From assembly GCF_023333595.1 (NCBI RefSeq), contig NZ_JAIQZM010000001.1, positions 65,272 to 129,271 of the forward strand: a DNA stretch of 64,000 bases. Reading direction: 5' to 3'. Within the stretch, counting starts at the first letter, position 1. Each line of letters starts with the position of its first letter. The DNA comes from Argonema galeatum A003/A1 (lineage in GTDB: Bacteria; Cyanobacteriota; Cyanobacteriia; Cyanobacteriales; Aerosakkonemataceae). A model generated the notes under the pieces. That model saw nothing but the letters and a program-made list of their open reading frames with translations. It did no database searches and was not told where the DNA came from. Below are positions 52,096 to 60,337 of the stretch, one piece after another. Made by a program: the position numbers and the translations under genes.

Positions 52096-52635
52096 TCATC
52101 CATCAGGGTTAATCCGCATCAAAATTTGGCCATATTCCACAGGTTGACCGTTCTGCACCAAAATTTCGATCACCTGTCCCGAAACTTCTGCTTCGATTTC
52201 GTTCATCAGCTTCATTGCTTCAATGATACAGACTGTTTGTCCAGATCGAATGCGATCGCCCACTTCCACAAAAGAGGCTTCATTTGGAGCTGGTGCCCGG
52301 TAAAACGTGCCCACCATAGGAGATTTGATCGGTTCCCATTTCTGCTCAACCTGCGGGGGAGCAGAAATGGTCGTTGGGGGGGCTACCCCGCCCGAAGCGG
52401 GAGCTTGGGTATAAAATGGCAATACTTTAGCGTCAACAGCTATAGGTGGTGCAGACGGCTGCACGGAACCGATCGGCTCAGACGCTTCCCGAATGGAGCC
52501 AGTGTTTTTACGCACTGTTAGTTCAAAGTCGGCGCTCTTAAGCCTTAGCTCGGTAATATCGGTTCCATTCAAAACCGTCAGGAGTTCGCGGAGTTCGTTA
52601 AAGTCCAATTCCACAGCAAGTTTTATCCCATTCAA
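52096..52635 (-). CDS. accB: Biotin carboxyl carrier protein of acetyl-CoA carboxylase
   Basis: A 179-aa protein. The C-terminal biotinyl domain has [17 protein letters not shown], in which the Lys is biotinylated, preceded by [28 protein letters not shown] Pro/Ala-rich linker joins it to the N-terminal helical region ([22 protein letters not shown]). It carries the carboxyl group for malonyl-CoA synthesis, the first step of fatty acid synthesis. It lies behind efp on the same strand, a linkage widely kept in cyanobacteria. Confidence 0.96.
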   Translation of the reverse strand: MNGIKLAVELDFNELRELLTVLNGTDITELRLKSADFELTVRKNTGSIREASEPIGSVQPSAPPIAVDAKVLPFYTQAPASGGVAPPTTISAPPQVEQKWEPIKSPMVGTFYRAPAPNEASFVEVGDRIRSGQTVCIIEAMKLMNEIEAEVSGQVIEILVQNGQPVEYGQILMRINPDG

Positions 52636-52833
52636 TCAGCAACGGCTTTTTCGTTATTAATACGATCGAGGAGTAGGGGCTCTTGAGCGAGGGGGGATAG
52701 AGGAGCCAACCGCTAAGACTCACACAGATTCCTCTATCCGTGTCGTGGCCCAGCAGAGGAGAGAGATCGCAGAGGAGCAAACGTTCCCCCCATATTTTGG
52801 TTAAACCCGCCCTTACGACTCCTGACTTCTGCA

Positions 52834-53391
52834 TTATTCTCGACCCATGTAGGAATCGGTACGGGTGTCGATGCGGATACGCTCTCCCACAGAAATAAAC
52901 AGAGGAACCATTACCTGGGCACCAGTTTCCACGATCGCGGGTTTGGTGCCGCCTGTGGCGGTATCTCCCTTGACGCCGGGATCGGTCTGCACTACTTCCA
53001 GCACTACGGAGTTGGGCAGTTCTACTTCCAGCACCTGCTCTCCCCAGCGGATGACGTTAGCTTCCATACCTTCTTTGAGGTATTTGACGCGATCGCCAAT
53101 CTGAGTTACGGAAAGTCGCGATTCTTCATAAGAATCCATATCCATAAAAACGTAGTCTTCGCCCTCTTTATACGTATGCTGCATCGTATTTTTTTCCAGA
53201 TTGGCTTGGGGCATGGTTTCCCCGGCTCGGAAGGTCTGTTCTACCACACTGCCAGTTTGGACGTTTTTCAGCTTTGTCCGCACAAAAGCCGAACCTTTAC
53301 CTGGTTTGACGTGGAGGAATTCCACGACCCGCCACACGCCGCCATTCCATTCAATCGAAACACCAGGCCGAAAGTCGTTACTCGAAATCAT
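52834..53391 (-). CDS. efp: Translation elongation factor P
   Basis: A 185-aa EF-P. Domain I has [22 protein letters not shown] and [19 protein letters not shown], with Lys at the tip of the loop (PGKG); domains II/III follow with [14 protein letters not shown], and the C-terminus ends [22 protein letters not shown] relieves ribosome stalling at Pro runs. About 200 bp with no gene separate it from accB. Confidence 0.97.
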   Translation of the reverse strand: MISSNDFRPGVSIEWNGGVWRVVEFLHVKPGKGSAFVRTKLKNVQTGSVVEQTFRAGETMPQANLEKNTMQHTYKEGEDYVFMDMDSYEESRLSVTQIGDRVKYLKEGMEANVIRWGEQVLEVELPNSVVLEVVQTDPGVKGDTATGGTKPAIVETGAQVMVPLFISVGERIRIDTRTDSYMGRE

Positions 53392-53675
53392 GAACCTTAT
53401 TCCACTAGCCAGATCGATCGGCCTTCAATTGTACCGCTCTTGGGGGACAGGAACTAGGGGCTAGGGAATTTTAGATTTTAGATTTTAGATTTTAGATTTT
53501 ATTTCAATTTTGCGATCTTCCCTCTTCCCTCTTCCCTCTTCCCCCTAGCCAATTGCCCCTTTCTTTTGAATGAGTGAATGAGTGAATGAGTGAATGAGTG
53601 ACTTCCCTAGCCCCTAGCCCCTTGTTCCCGACTCTATGGGACAATCTAAAATTGTTTGTACCTAAAAATATATTT

Positions 53676-54818
53676 ATGCCTCGTTCAAGTCTTCCAATCT
53701 TTGATGGGCTAAGACGCTGGCTGCAAAGCGGCGTTTTGATGCTGCTGCTGGTTTCCCTTTCCATTGGACTATCCGGTGCAGGGTGGAACTTTTTTGGCAG
53801 CAGCGGTCGCGAGAGTCGCCTCCCATCTGGAAATGCCATTACCGATGGGAAAGCGCTGTTGCGGTACGCCCTGCCTATAGACAATAAGCCGGTACGAGAA
53901 CTGCAAGCGAGTTTGGAAGACATCTCTACCCAGCTGCGGTCTAATCGCAGGTGGAGTGCTATCTCTTCGGATATCAGTAGGGCATCGTTAATTCTGAGCG
54001 ATCGCCAGCCCCAACTCCTAGAAAGCGTCCCCCAGGAGCTAAAACCCGAAGCAGAAACTTTGCTAAAAGACCTACAAGCAGGTTTCCCCGACCTCAGAGC
54101 AGCCCTTGAAGCCCAGGATAAAGAAGAGATCCTGAAAGAGCGGTCTAAGCTGCTAGATAAAGTAGGTCAGCTAGAAAACACGATGGTGCAGAAATTCCCC
54201 TTTGAAGTTCCAGCCCAGTACAGCAACCTGCCCCAACTCAAAGGTCGCGCCACTGTGGAAATGACCACCAACAAGGGCAACCTCACGATCGTCCTTGACG
54301 GTTACAGCGCCCCTGTTACCGCCGGGAACTTTGTCGATTTGGTACAACGCGGTTTTTATAACGGGTTGCCGTTTATCCGGGCAGAAGAATCCTACTTCCT
54401 ACAAACCGGAGATCCAGATGGCCCAGAGCAAGGTTTCATTGACCCAACTACCGGAAAGTACCGCGCTGTTCCCCTAGAACTGCTAATCAAGGGAGATGAA
54501 GCCCCCATGTACGGTATTACCCTGGAAGAAGCCGGTCGTTATCTCGATCGACCAGTGCTGCCCTTCTCGGCTTACGGTGCTGTAGCGATGGCTCGACCGG
54601 AATTTGAAGCCAATGGCGGGTCTTCTCAGTTTTTCTTCTTCCTATTTGAACCAGAACTGACGCCAGCTGGGCTCAACGTGCTGGATGGTCGATATGCCAT
54701 CTTTGGTTACGTGATTGAAGGTAAAGAAGTTTTGGATAAGCTGAAGCAGGGCGACAAAATTGAGTCGGCTCTTGTCATCGAAGGAGCAGAAAATCTCGTC
54801 CAACCTCAAGTAGCTTAA
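53676..54818 (+). CDS. Lumenal cyclophilin-type peptidylprolyl isomerase (CYP38/TLP40-like)
   Basis: ATG 53676 gives 380 aa. An N-terminal hydrophobic signal (SGVLMLLLVSLSIGLSGAG) targets it across the membrane. The N-terminal helical domain (RALxxALPIDNKPVRELQASLEDI and LKDLQAGFPDLRAALE) and the C-terminal cyclophilin domain (ATVEMTTNKGNLTIVLDGYSAPVTAGNFVDLVQRGFYNG) match the thylakoid-lumen CYP38/TLP40 type, involved in photosystem II assembly in plants. The usual active-site residues are partly changed in this subfamily, so isomerase activity may be weak. The upstream frame from 53598 is repeat-derived. Confidence 0.88.
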   Translation: MPRSSLPIFDGLRRWLQSGVLMLLLVSLSIGLSGAGWNFFGSSGRESRLPSGNAITDGKALLRYALPIDNKPVRELQASLEDISTQLRSNRRWSAISSDISRASLILSDRQPQLLESVPQELKPEAETLLKDLQAGFPDLRAALEAQDKEEILKERSKLLDKVGQLENTMVQKFPFEVPAQYSNLPQLKGRATVEMTTNKGNLTIVLDGYSAPVTAGNFVDLVQRGFYNGLPFIRAEESYFLQTGDPDGPEQGFIDPTTGKYRAVPLELLIKGDEAPMYGITLEEAGRYLDRPVLPFSAYGAVAMARPEFEANGGSSQFFFFLFEPELTPAGLNVLDGRYAIFGYVIEGKEVLDKLKQGDKIESALVIEGAENLVQPQVA

Positions 54819-54907
54819 GCTTGAAGAGTTATGAGTTATGAATTTTGAATTAAAAATTATTTAACTCAAAATTCATAACTCATAACTCATAACTCTTGAA
54901 TGTAACC

Positions 54908-55594
54908 ATGAGCAGTTCTGTCAGTGCAATACAGTTAGCTTTGGTATTGGTGGCAATGCTAGCCATATTGATTGTGCTGCCAGCGCTTTTATTTGGGGTG
55001 GTACAGCAGTGGCAAGTAATTTTTTTATTGCTGGGCTATGTAGGTTTTTTTCAGGGCACAATTTGGCGTGTCTTTAGATATGGTAATCTGACCAAGACCA
55101 GTGAAGATGAGCAGTTTAAGCGCAGATCGGGTCGTTTGGCTTTGGCTGTGCAGTTTATTGGTCTTTTAGCTGTGCATTGGTTAGCACTGTATGATTTTTC
55201 GCGCTCTGGGGTTGTCTGGCGTACTGCTGACAATCTTTTGCCAGTGAATGTGGCAATTTTTATCGTTGGATCTGCGATAATTATTAATCAAGCGGCAATT
55301 CGCACACTTAAAGGATTTTTTGACCGGATTGCGATCGCGCCCGATCATCAGCTGGTAACAACAGGCATTTACAGTATCGTGCGTCACCCGATTTACCTGA
55401 GCTATGTTTTACTTTTTACGGGATTTTGCACAATGCTGCAAAGCTTTGCTAGCTGGGTGCTGCTGGGTTTTGTCTGTACAATTTGGTTGGGCAGCAGAAT
55501 TGCGATCGAAGAAGAAATGCTGGAAGCAAGGTTCGGTAAGCAATACAAGGCTTATCAGCAAAAAACCAAAAGGTTGTTTCCATTTATTTACTGA
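54908..55594 (+). CDS. Isoprenylcysteine methyltransferase (ICMT)-like membrane protein
   Basis: ATG 54908 gives 228 aa with about five hydrophobic segments. The C-terminal catalytic pattern is HQLVTTGIYSIVRHPIYLSYVLLFTGF, and the end has EEEMLEARFGKQYKAYQQKTKRLFPFIY, the signature of the ICMT/PEMT methyltransferase family. In bacteria the substrate is generally unknown. The TTG at 54896 is a weaker alternative start. An AT-rich palindrome (AATTCATAACTC and its complement, 54828-54895) lies just upstream. Confidence 0.82.
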   Translation: MSSSVSAIQLALVLVAMLAILIVLPALLFGVVQQWQVIFLLLGYVGFFQGTIWRVFRYGNLTKTSEDEQFKRRSGRLALAVQFIGLLAVHWLALYDFSRSGVVWRTADNLLPVNVAIFIVGSAIIINQAAIRTLKGFFDRIAIAPDHQLVTTGIYSIVRHPIYLSYVLLFTGFCTMLQSFASWVLLGFVCTIWLGSRIAIEEEMLEARFGKQYKAYQQKTKRLFPFIY

Positions 55595-55892
55595 CCCAAT
55601 CGCCAAATTTTTAGCTAGATCGTGCTACTGTTGCTCAATAGTGCTATCCAGTCACAATTATTGATAAAAAAAAGGTGATAGGCGATCGGGGGATTGGGCA
55701 CTGGGGTCAGTTTGGGCATTGGGTATTGGGCATTGGGGTCAGTTTGGGCATTGGGGAAGAGACTAGACAGAAATGCTCCCCCACTCTCCCACTCTCCCAC
55801 TCTCCCACTCCCCCACTCCCCCACTCTCCCACTCCCCCACTTTCCCACTCCCCACTCCCCCGCTCGAACGCGCCTCTACTAGATGTCAGCCT
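55595..55892. repeat. Simple repeats between the ICMT-like gene and the small membrane protein
   Basis: GGCATTGGGGTCAGTTTGGG units repeat at about 55695-55756, followed by an array of CCCCCACTCTCCCACT variants at about 55778-55860 (period 8-9 bp). No gene. Frames through this region encode only Pro/Ser/His-rich low-complexity sequence. Confidence 0.7.
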
Positions 55893-56177
55893 ATGGCAAT
55901 TATTGAGTTTATGTTTGTGCTGGCGCTTGCTGGAATGGCAGGCTTATTAATCATTAGCGCAATTAATGGTGAGCGGAAGCAGCAGCAGTTGCAGAATGCT
56001 TTCTATCAGTTGCTCAAAGATCGAAATGGCTTAATTTCTCCAATTCAAATGGCGGCGGCTGCTAGAGTTGACCCACAATTAGCTAAGCAGTACCTGGAAG
56101 CACAGGTTAAGACTTTTGAGGCACTTCCAGAAGTGGATGCTGACGGGGATACCTTCTACCGATTTCCCAAACTTTAG
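55893..56177 (+). CDS. Small membrane-anchored protein, function unknown
   Basis: ATG 55893 gives 94 aa. Residues 3-23 form a membrane segment (IIEFMFVLALAGMAGLLIISAI). The rest (LQNAFYQLLKDRNGLISPIQMAAAARVDPQLAKQYLEAQ) looks like a small winged-helix-like domain facing the cytosol. The longer frame from 55773 passes through the simple repeat and is rejected. I do not recognise the family, although similar small proteins occur in other cyanobacteria. Confidence 0.7.
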   Translation: MAIIEFMFVLALAGMAGLLIISAINGERKQQQLQNAFYQLLKDRNGLISPIQMAAAARVDPQLAKQYLEAQVKTFEALPEVDADGDTFYRFPKL

Positions 56178-56469
56178 GTGAGAGGGTCTGTTCTCTTTGC
56201 GCCAGCAACGCTAACGGTAAACGGTAAACGGTGAACGGGGCTATTTTATCCAGATCGTAACCCAAGATAGAACTTACCCACTCGCTCCCCTTTTCCTCTG
56301 CTCCCCCTCATTCCGCAAGTCTGTGGTTGAAAGCGTAATTACTGTCGATCTTAGCTGGGTGAACAGATTGAAGAGAGGAGCCAATGTTTAAGTGAATAAT
56401 TTACACATGGCGTTTTTGGGGACGCCTTTGATACCATGCACTTGTATCAGGGACAACGGGGAGATCAAT
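56178..56469. other. Intergenic region upstream of the HD-type gene
   Basis: A 292-bp gap. GGTAAACGGTAAACGGTGAACGG-like short repeats lie near 56215-56237. No gene is seen. Confidence 0.5.
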
Positions 56470-57852
56470 ATGGAACTTAAAGAAGCTCAGAAAAGATGCC
56501 TGAAGAGATTGGTTTCGGCCATTGGGGAGCTGGAGTGTCAGATCTCAACGACCGAAGTTGAGCCAATATCTGAACTGATTATCCAAACGATGACAGGCCC
56601 TTGGCGCTATTTTCATACTCCAGAACACATTTTTGATGTCGGTGGCACAGAAGACCCTATAGAGGTTCTGGCCGCTTTGTTTCACGATCTGGTGTACGTG
56701 CAGGTCGATCAGGGTGTAAGTTTTAACATTAGTACTTACATTACTCCCTTTGTCAAAGATGTTCGCGGACAGCTAGTGATTCGGGATTCAGCTCAATTGT
56801 CCAAGGATCGGATGTTTGAGATTGTAATGGCTGTATTCGGGTTTGTTCCCGGTCAGACGCTCTCTCCATTCGCGGGGCAAAATGAATTTCTGAGTGCGGT
56901 GATTGCTGCCAAATCTCTAGATCGTTTTATTTCTGCTAGTGCAATTGCTGAGATAGCGGCTTGTATCGAAGCTACGATTCCTTTTCGTCCAAAATTGGAA
57001 TCCGGTTTCAGCGCTATGGATATGCTGTACCAGCGCTTGATTAATGCTAATAATCAGTTCAATTTGGGGTGGACAGAGGCCAAAACCTGTGCAGCGGTCA
57101 AGCGTGCTGTGAAATTAGCAAACCGGGATGTTGAGAATTTTGCCTATCAAAATGCTGCTGATTTTTTAGACAATACATGGAATCTTTTACCAGAAACTAA
57201 TCACGAACTCCTTAATGCCAATTCCTACACGGTTCAGGGATATCGCAAGTCGCTGCAAAAGATGGAAGGATTTATGAACTTCCTCAAACCGGAGGTGGTT
57301 TTCCAGCAGTTTATGGGTGAGCCGGATGATGAAAGTTATCGCGACTTGGTTGAAAGAACTAGAAGGAATATTGAGGTGGCGAAGCTTTATCTGGGAAGTA
57401 AGCTAACTACGATCGCTATCCTTGAGGCGCTTTCCTATCGGATGGGACGAGATATTCCTATCTCTACTATGATGGGAGAATTACCAGATATAAAAGTAAA
57501 GTCAGCCGCTTTGGAGAATTTTATTCCAGATGTAATTGAAGGCCATGAACCTAAAAATGCTGTAGAAAAGGATGTGTTAGAGTTGTTATCAAAGGGACGA
57601 AATAAAGACTCTCCTTACGATCTGAAAAATTCTCCTTTAACTACGTTTATCATTAAATCTATCGGGTTTGACTCTGGTGGATACCTACTACAGCGAGCTA
57701 AGGAGTTTTTTAAAGCGAATATTGAAAAAGTAAATATTGAAGAGGCAGAAGCGTTTCTGAAAGAATGCGACGACCATGTACTCAAAACGGTGACAGAAGC
57801 GGTGGGGCAACTTTTTGAAAGTCGCATGATTGCCTTGCGCGGACATAACTAA
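56470..57852 (+). CDS. HD-domain-like protein, function unknown
   Basis: ATG 56470 gives 460 aa. An HD-type metal site is suggested by YFHTPEHIFDVGG followed by LAALFHDLVYVQVDQG, with His residues and an HD pair at the spacing usual for metal-dependent phosphohydrolases. Further conserved-looking Asp/His residues are not obvious. The C-terminal half is helical, without a recognisable domain (SYRDLVERTRRNIEVAKLYL; YLLQRAKEFFKANIEK). No signal peptide. The upstream frame from 56392 is not needed. A phosphohydrolase role is inference. Confidence 0.6.
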   Translation: MELKEAQKRCLKRLVSAIGELECQISTTEVEPISELIIQTMTGPWRYFHTPEHIFDVGGTEDPIEVLAALFHDLVYVQVDQGVSFNISTYITPFVKDVRGQLVIRDSAQLSKDRMFEIVMAVFGFVPGQTLSPFAGQNEFLSAVIAAKSLDRFISASAIAEIAACIEATIPFRPKLESGFSAMDMLYQRLINANNQFNLGWTEAKTCAAVKRAVKLANRDVENFAYQNAADFLDNTWNLLPETNHELLNANSYTVQGYRKSLQKMEGFMNFLKPEVVFQQFMGEPDDESYRDLVERTRRNIEVAKLYLGSKLTTIAILEALSYRMGRDIPISTMMGELPDIKVKSAALENFIPDVIEGHEPKNAVEKDVLELLSKGRNKDSPYDLKNSPLTTFIIKSIGFDSGGYLLQRAKEFFKANIEKVNIEEAEAFLKECDDHVLKTVTEAVGQLFESRMIALRGHN

Positions 57853-57905
57853 GGTGGGGTGCGATCGCATCCCCGTCTGTGCTAAATGCAACAAACTTGC
57901 AATAG

Positions 57906-58982
57906 GTGCATAATTTCCAAGAAGTTAAGTCGGAAAATTCAGTTGTGACCGATGAATCGCCTGTTTTAAAAGTTGGAGATGTCGGCGAACAAGGACTTCT
58001 GAAAGGATTGCAGGGGTTCTGTCCGCCAGATATTGTGGGTGATGATGGGGCGGCGATCGCAACTCAGCCGGGACAATATTTAGTTGTGACGACTGATATG
58101 TTGGTGGATGGGGTGCATTTTAGCGATCGCACTACCTCTCCACAAGACGCGGGATGGCGTGCTGTTGCTGCAAATTTATCCGATTTGGCGGCGATGGGTG
58201 CAACCCCTTTGGGTATTACAGTTGGTTTGGCAATTACCGGCGATACAGCTGTAAGTTGGGTTGAGGAACTTTACTGCGGAATGAGAGAATGTTTGCTACA
58301 ATATAATGCGGCGATTTTGGGTGGAGATGTGGTCCGATCGCCTGTCGTTACTGTATCAATTACCGCTTTTGGCGAAGTTTCTCCCGATCGGATTATCCGC
58401 CGTTCCAATGCAAAAGTGGGAGATGCGATCGTTGTTACTGGCGTTCACGGTGCTTCGAGAGCGGGTTTAGAATTATTATTACATCCCGAATTAGGAGAAA
58501 ATCTCAGGAATGGGGAGAGAAAATCATTAATTCAGGCGCATCAACGTCCAAAACCTAGATTAGATGTTTTACCAATCCTTTGGGAAATTTTACATTCCGA
58601 ATCCAAAATCCAAAATCCAAAATCCAAAATAGAAGTTGCGGGAATGGATAGCAGCGATGGTTTAGTAGATGCGATCGTGCAGATTTGCACAGCTAGTGGT
58701 GTGGGGGGAAGAATTGAGCGATCGGACATTCCCATTCCACCCGCTTTTCATAATTGGATATCGCCAGATAAAGCAATGGAATGGATATTGTATGGTGGAG
58801 AAGATTTTGAATTAGTATTGTGTCTTCCCTTAGAAGCAGCTAAGATATTCGTGGAAAGATTGGGAGAGGGTGCTGCGATCGTGGGAAGAATTACCAGCGA
58901 TGATGATGTGCGGTTAGTCGATATTGCTGGTTGTTATCCTGATGAAGTTCTTACTTTAGATCGAGGATTTCAACACTTTTAG
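57906..58982 (+). CDS. thiL: Thiamine-monophosphate kinase
   Basis: A 358-aa protein that phosphorylates thiamine phosphate to thiamine diphosphate. Motifs: VGDDGAAIATQPGQYLVVTTDMLVDGVHF, WRAVAANLSDLAAMGATPLG, ILGGDVVRSPVVTVSITAFG, and AGMDSSDGLVDAIVQ and GGEDFELVLCLP. The start is GTG 57906 (MHNFQEVK). Between LPILWEIL and VAGMDSSDG the protein has SESKIQNPKSKIE, encoded by AATCCAA units repeated with a 7-bp period (58600-58630), an intergenic-type repeat that entered the frame. Confidence 0.95.
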   Translation: MHNFQEVKSENSVVTDESPVLKVGDVGEQGLLKGLQGFCPPDIVGDDGAAIATQPGQYLVVTTDMLVDGVHFSDRTTSPQDAGWRAVAANLSDLAAMGATPLGITVGLAITGDTAVSWVEELYCGMRECLLQYNAAILGGDVVRSPVVTVSITAFGEVSPDRIIRRSNAKVGDAIVVTGVHGASRAGLELLLHPELGENLRNGERKSLIQAHQRPKPRLDVLPILWEILHSESKIQNPKSKIEVAGMDSSDGLVDAIVQICTASGVGGRIERSDIPIPPAFHNWISPDKAMEWILYGGEDFELVLCLPLEAAKIFVERLGEGAAIVGRITSDDDVRLVDIAGCYPDEVLTLDRGFQHF

Positions 58983-59434
58983 TCTGGTAAAAAATCGGGA
59001 TCGATCGCTAGTTCCCCTGCGTAAGGACAATCCAGTGGAAAATTTTCCAGTGACAAACTCGTTTCATCTGCTGCTTGAAGGCGAGCATTCGCATAACATT
59101 CGGCAAATACCTCTTGTAAGTAAGGTGTCAAACTCGGTGAATCCTTCAAATCCTCGTTAATGCGTCTGCGATGTTCCCGAATGCTACCTCGCCAACTACC
59201 GCTGCGATACTCTGGTTGATATTGCCATTTCAGAAGATGAAGCAGAAGCACTACAAGGTTACTTTTGAGGCTTTTTTTCTCCCGTCTTGACATATCCTCA
59301 ATTTCTTCGATCAAATTTGTCCAGTCTACACGATCGTAGTTTTGGGTACGCAGTTGCTCTACTGTGTTTTCAACCCAGCGTACATAATCAGTTTCATAGA
59401 GACTCTTTTGAGTGGTTTCGAGTTCAGGTGTCAT
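58979..59434 (-). CDS. DUF29 family protein
   Basis: A 151-aa DUF29 protein with the full family pattern: LYETDYVRWVENTVEQLRTQ, RVDWTNLIEEIEDMSRREKKSLKSNLVVLLLHLLKWQYQPE, RSGSWRGSIREHRRRINEDLKDSPSLTPYL and LENFPLDCPY. It overlaps the thiL stop tail to tail by 4 bp. Its ATG overlaps the stop of the broken hicB-like gene upstream (ATGA), so the two formed an operon. Confidence 0.92.
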   Translation of the reverse strand: MTPELETTQKSLYETDYVRWVENTVEQLRTQNYDRVDWTNLIEEIEDMSRREKKSLKSNLVVLLLHLLKWQYQPEYRSGSWRGSIREHRRRINEDLKDSPSLTPYLQEVFAECYANARLQAADETSLSLENFPLDCPYAGELAIDPDFLPD

Positions 59435-59601
59435 ATTTGTGTATCCTCTTCTATTGGATCGAGGTAAAGCTCGATCGCTTCTTGAATATTTTCTAATGCT
59501 TCTTCAATTGTTTCTCCTTAAGATATACAGCCTGCAAGAGAGGGAACATAGACGGTGTATCCCCCTTCTTCACTGGGTTCTAAGACGACTTTTATTTTCA
59601 T
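59431..59601 (-). pseudogene. HicB-family gene with in-frame TAA
   Basis: Reading from ATG 59601: MKIKVVLEPSEEGGYTVYVP, then SLAGCIS, a TAA at 59520-59518, then GETIEEALENIQEAIELYLD and IEEDTQI. The codon is expected to be Glu (GC-S-E-G-E-T), so GAA to TAA explains it. Otherwise the 57-codon frame is complete. It is coupled to the DUF29 gene. Confidence 0.75.
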
Positions 59602-59906
59602 GATGCTGTTTTTTGACCTACTTTTCTATTTTGCAGGGTTTGAGCGCGATCGCACATCCAATCTCCTCTGCGATCGCTTTTCCGCGCAATTACAAAACTT
59701 GCTTGGGAACGAACAGTACTTGTGTCTTACGAGATTATACAGATAAATTCAGTAATTTTACGGATTTAAGGTGACAGGTTTTTTGGTATATTCTTCCTTA
59801 AGCAAGATGCAGAATTAGTGTAAATAAAATGAACGTTAAAAGACTTACCTGCGTTGATACAACTTTTGCACAAGGCGATCGCAATATCAAGGAATCAGAT
59901 TTTTTG

Positions 59907-59951
59907 AGACGCTCTCAGCCCTAAAGGGCTGAGAGCGTCTCGATTTTTTTA
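59907..59951. terminator. Strong rho-independent terminator
   Basis: AGACGCTCTCAGCCC and GGGCTGAGAGCGTCT form a perfect 15-bp stem with a TAAA loop (59907-59940), followed by CGATTTTTTTAG. An A-poor but T-rich run also precedes it (TTTTTTG), so it could act in both directions. Confidence 0.8.
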
Positions 59952-60011
59952 GCTCCTGAAAGCGCCCCTAGTAATTTATACCTAAGTGATTATTCGGATA
60001 AGCACCAGCCC

Positions 60012-60044
60012 AGAAACCCGGTTTCTTGGAGAAACCGGGTTTCT
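60012..60044. repeat. AGAAACCCGG palindrome
   Basis: AGAAACCCGGTTTC and GAAACCGGGTTTCT form a perfect 14-bp stem with a 5-nt loop. It is of the same family as 37847-37879. Confidence 0.7.
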
Positions 60045-60337
60045 TTGTTCGCAAGTAGTACCTTTATTGATTTAAGTGATTTCCACAGGGCCGATCGAGA
60101 CGTTCTCACTGGAGTTGCGATCGGCGTAACTAGCGGCGGATATATGTTATCCGCCGATTTTTGTAAAGATTTATTACAATCAACGATTTGCCGCATAAAA
60201 ATCGAACCCTAAACCAGATAGATAGACAGGAGCGAGTCTGATGCCTATTTGCTCTCTATAGTGCAAGGCGTAAGAAAGCTCTAGAGCAAAAGTTCGATCG
60301 ACATCAAAAACCGTTTCTTTTCTTTGTGAGGTGTGAT

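Larger units (their letters stand above)
59602..60337. other. 736-bp intergenic region with hairpins
   Basis: No gene is seen. It holds the terminator at 59907, the AGAAACCCGG palindrome at 60012, and an arm pair GGCGGATA/TATCCGCC (60133-60160). The promoter of the large gene starting at 60338 should be in the last 150 bp. The ribosome-binding site GTGAGGTG lies 8-9 nt upstream of its ATG. Confidence 0.55.

Noticed and set aside
55675..55950. Pro/Ser/His-rich frames upstream of the small membrane protein
   Set aside because: They consist of translated simple repeats; no sequence complexity and several frames are open together.
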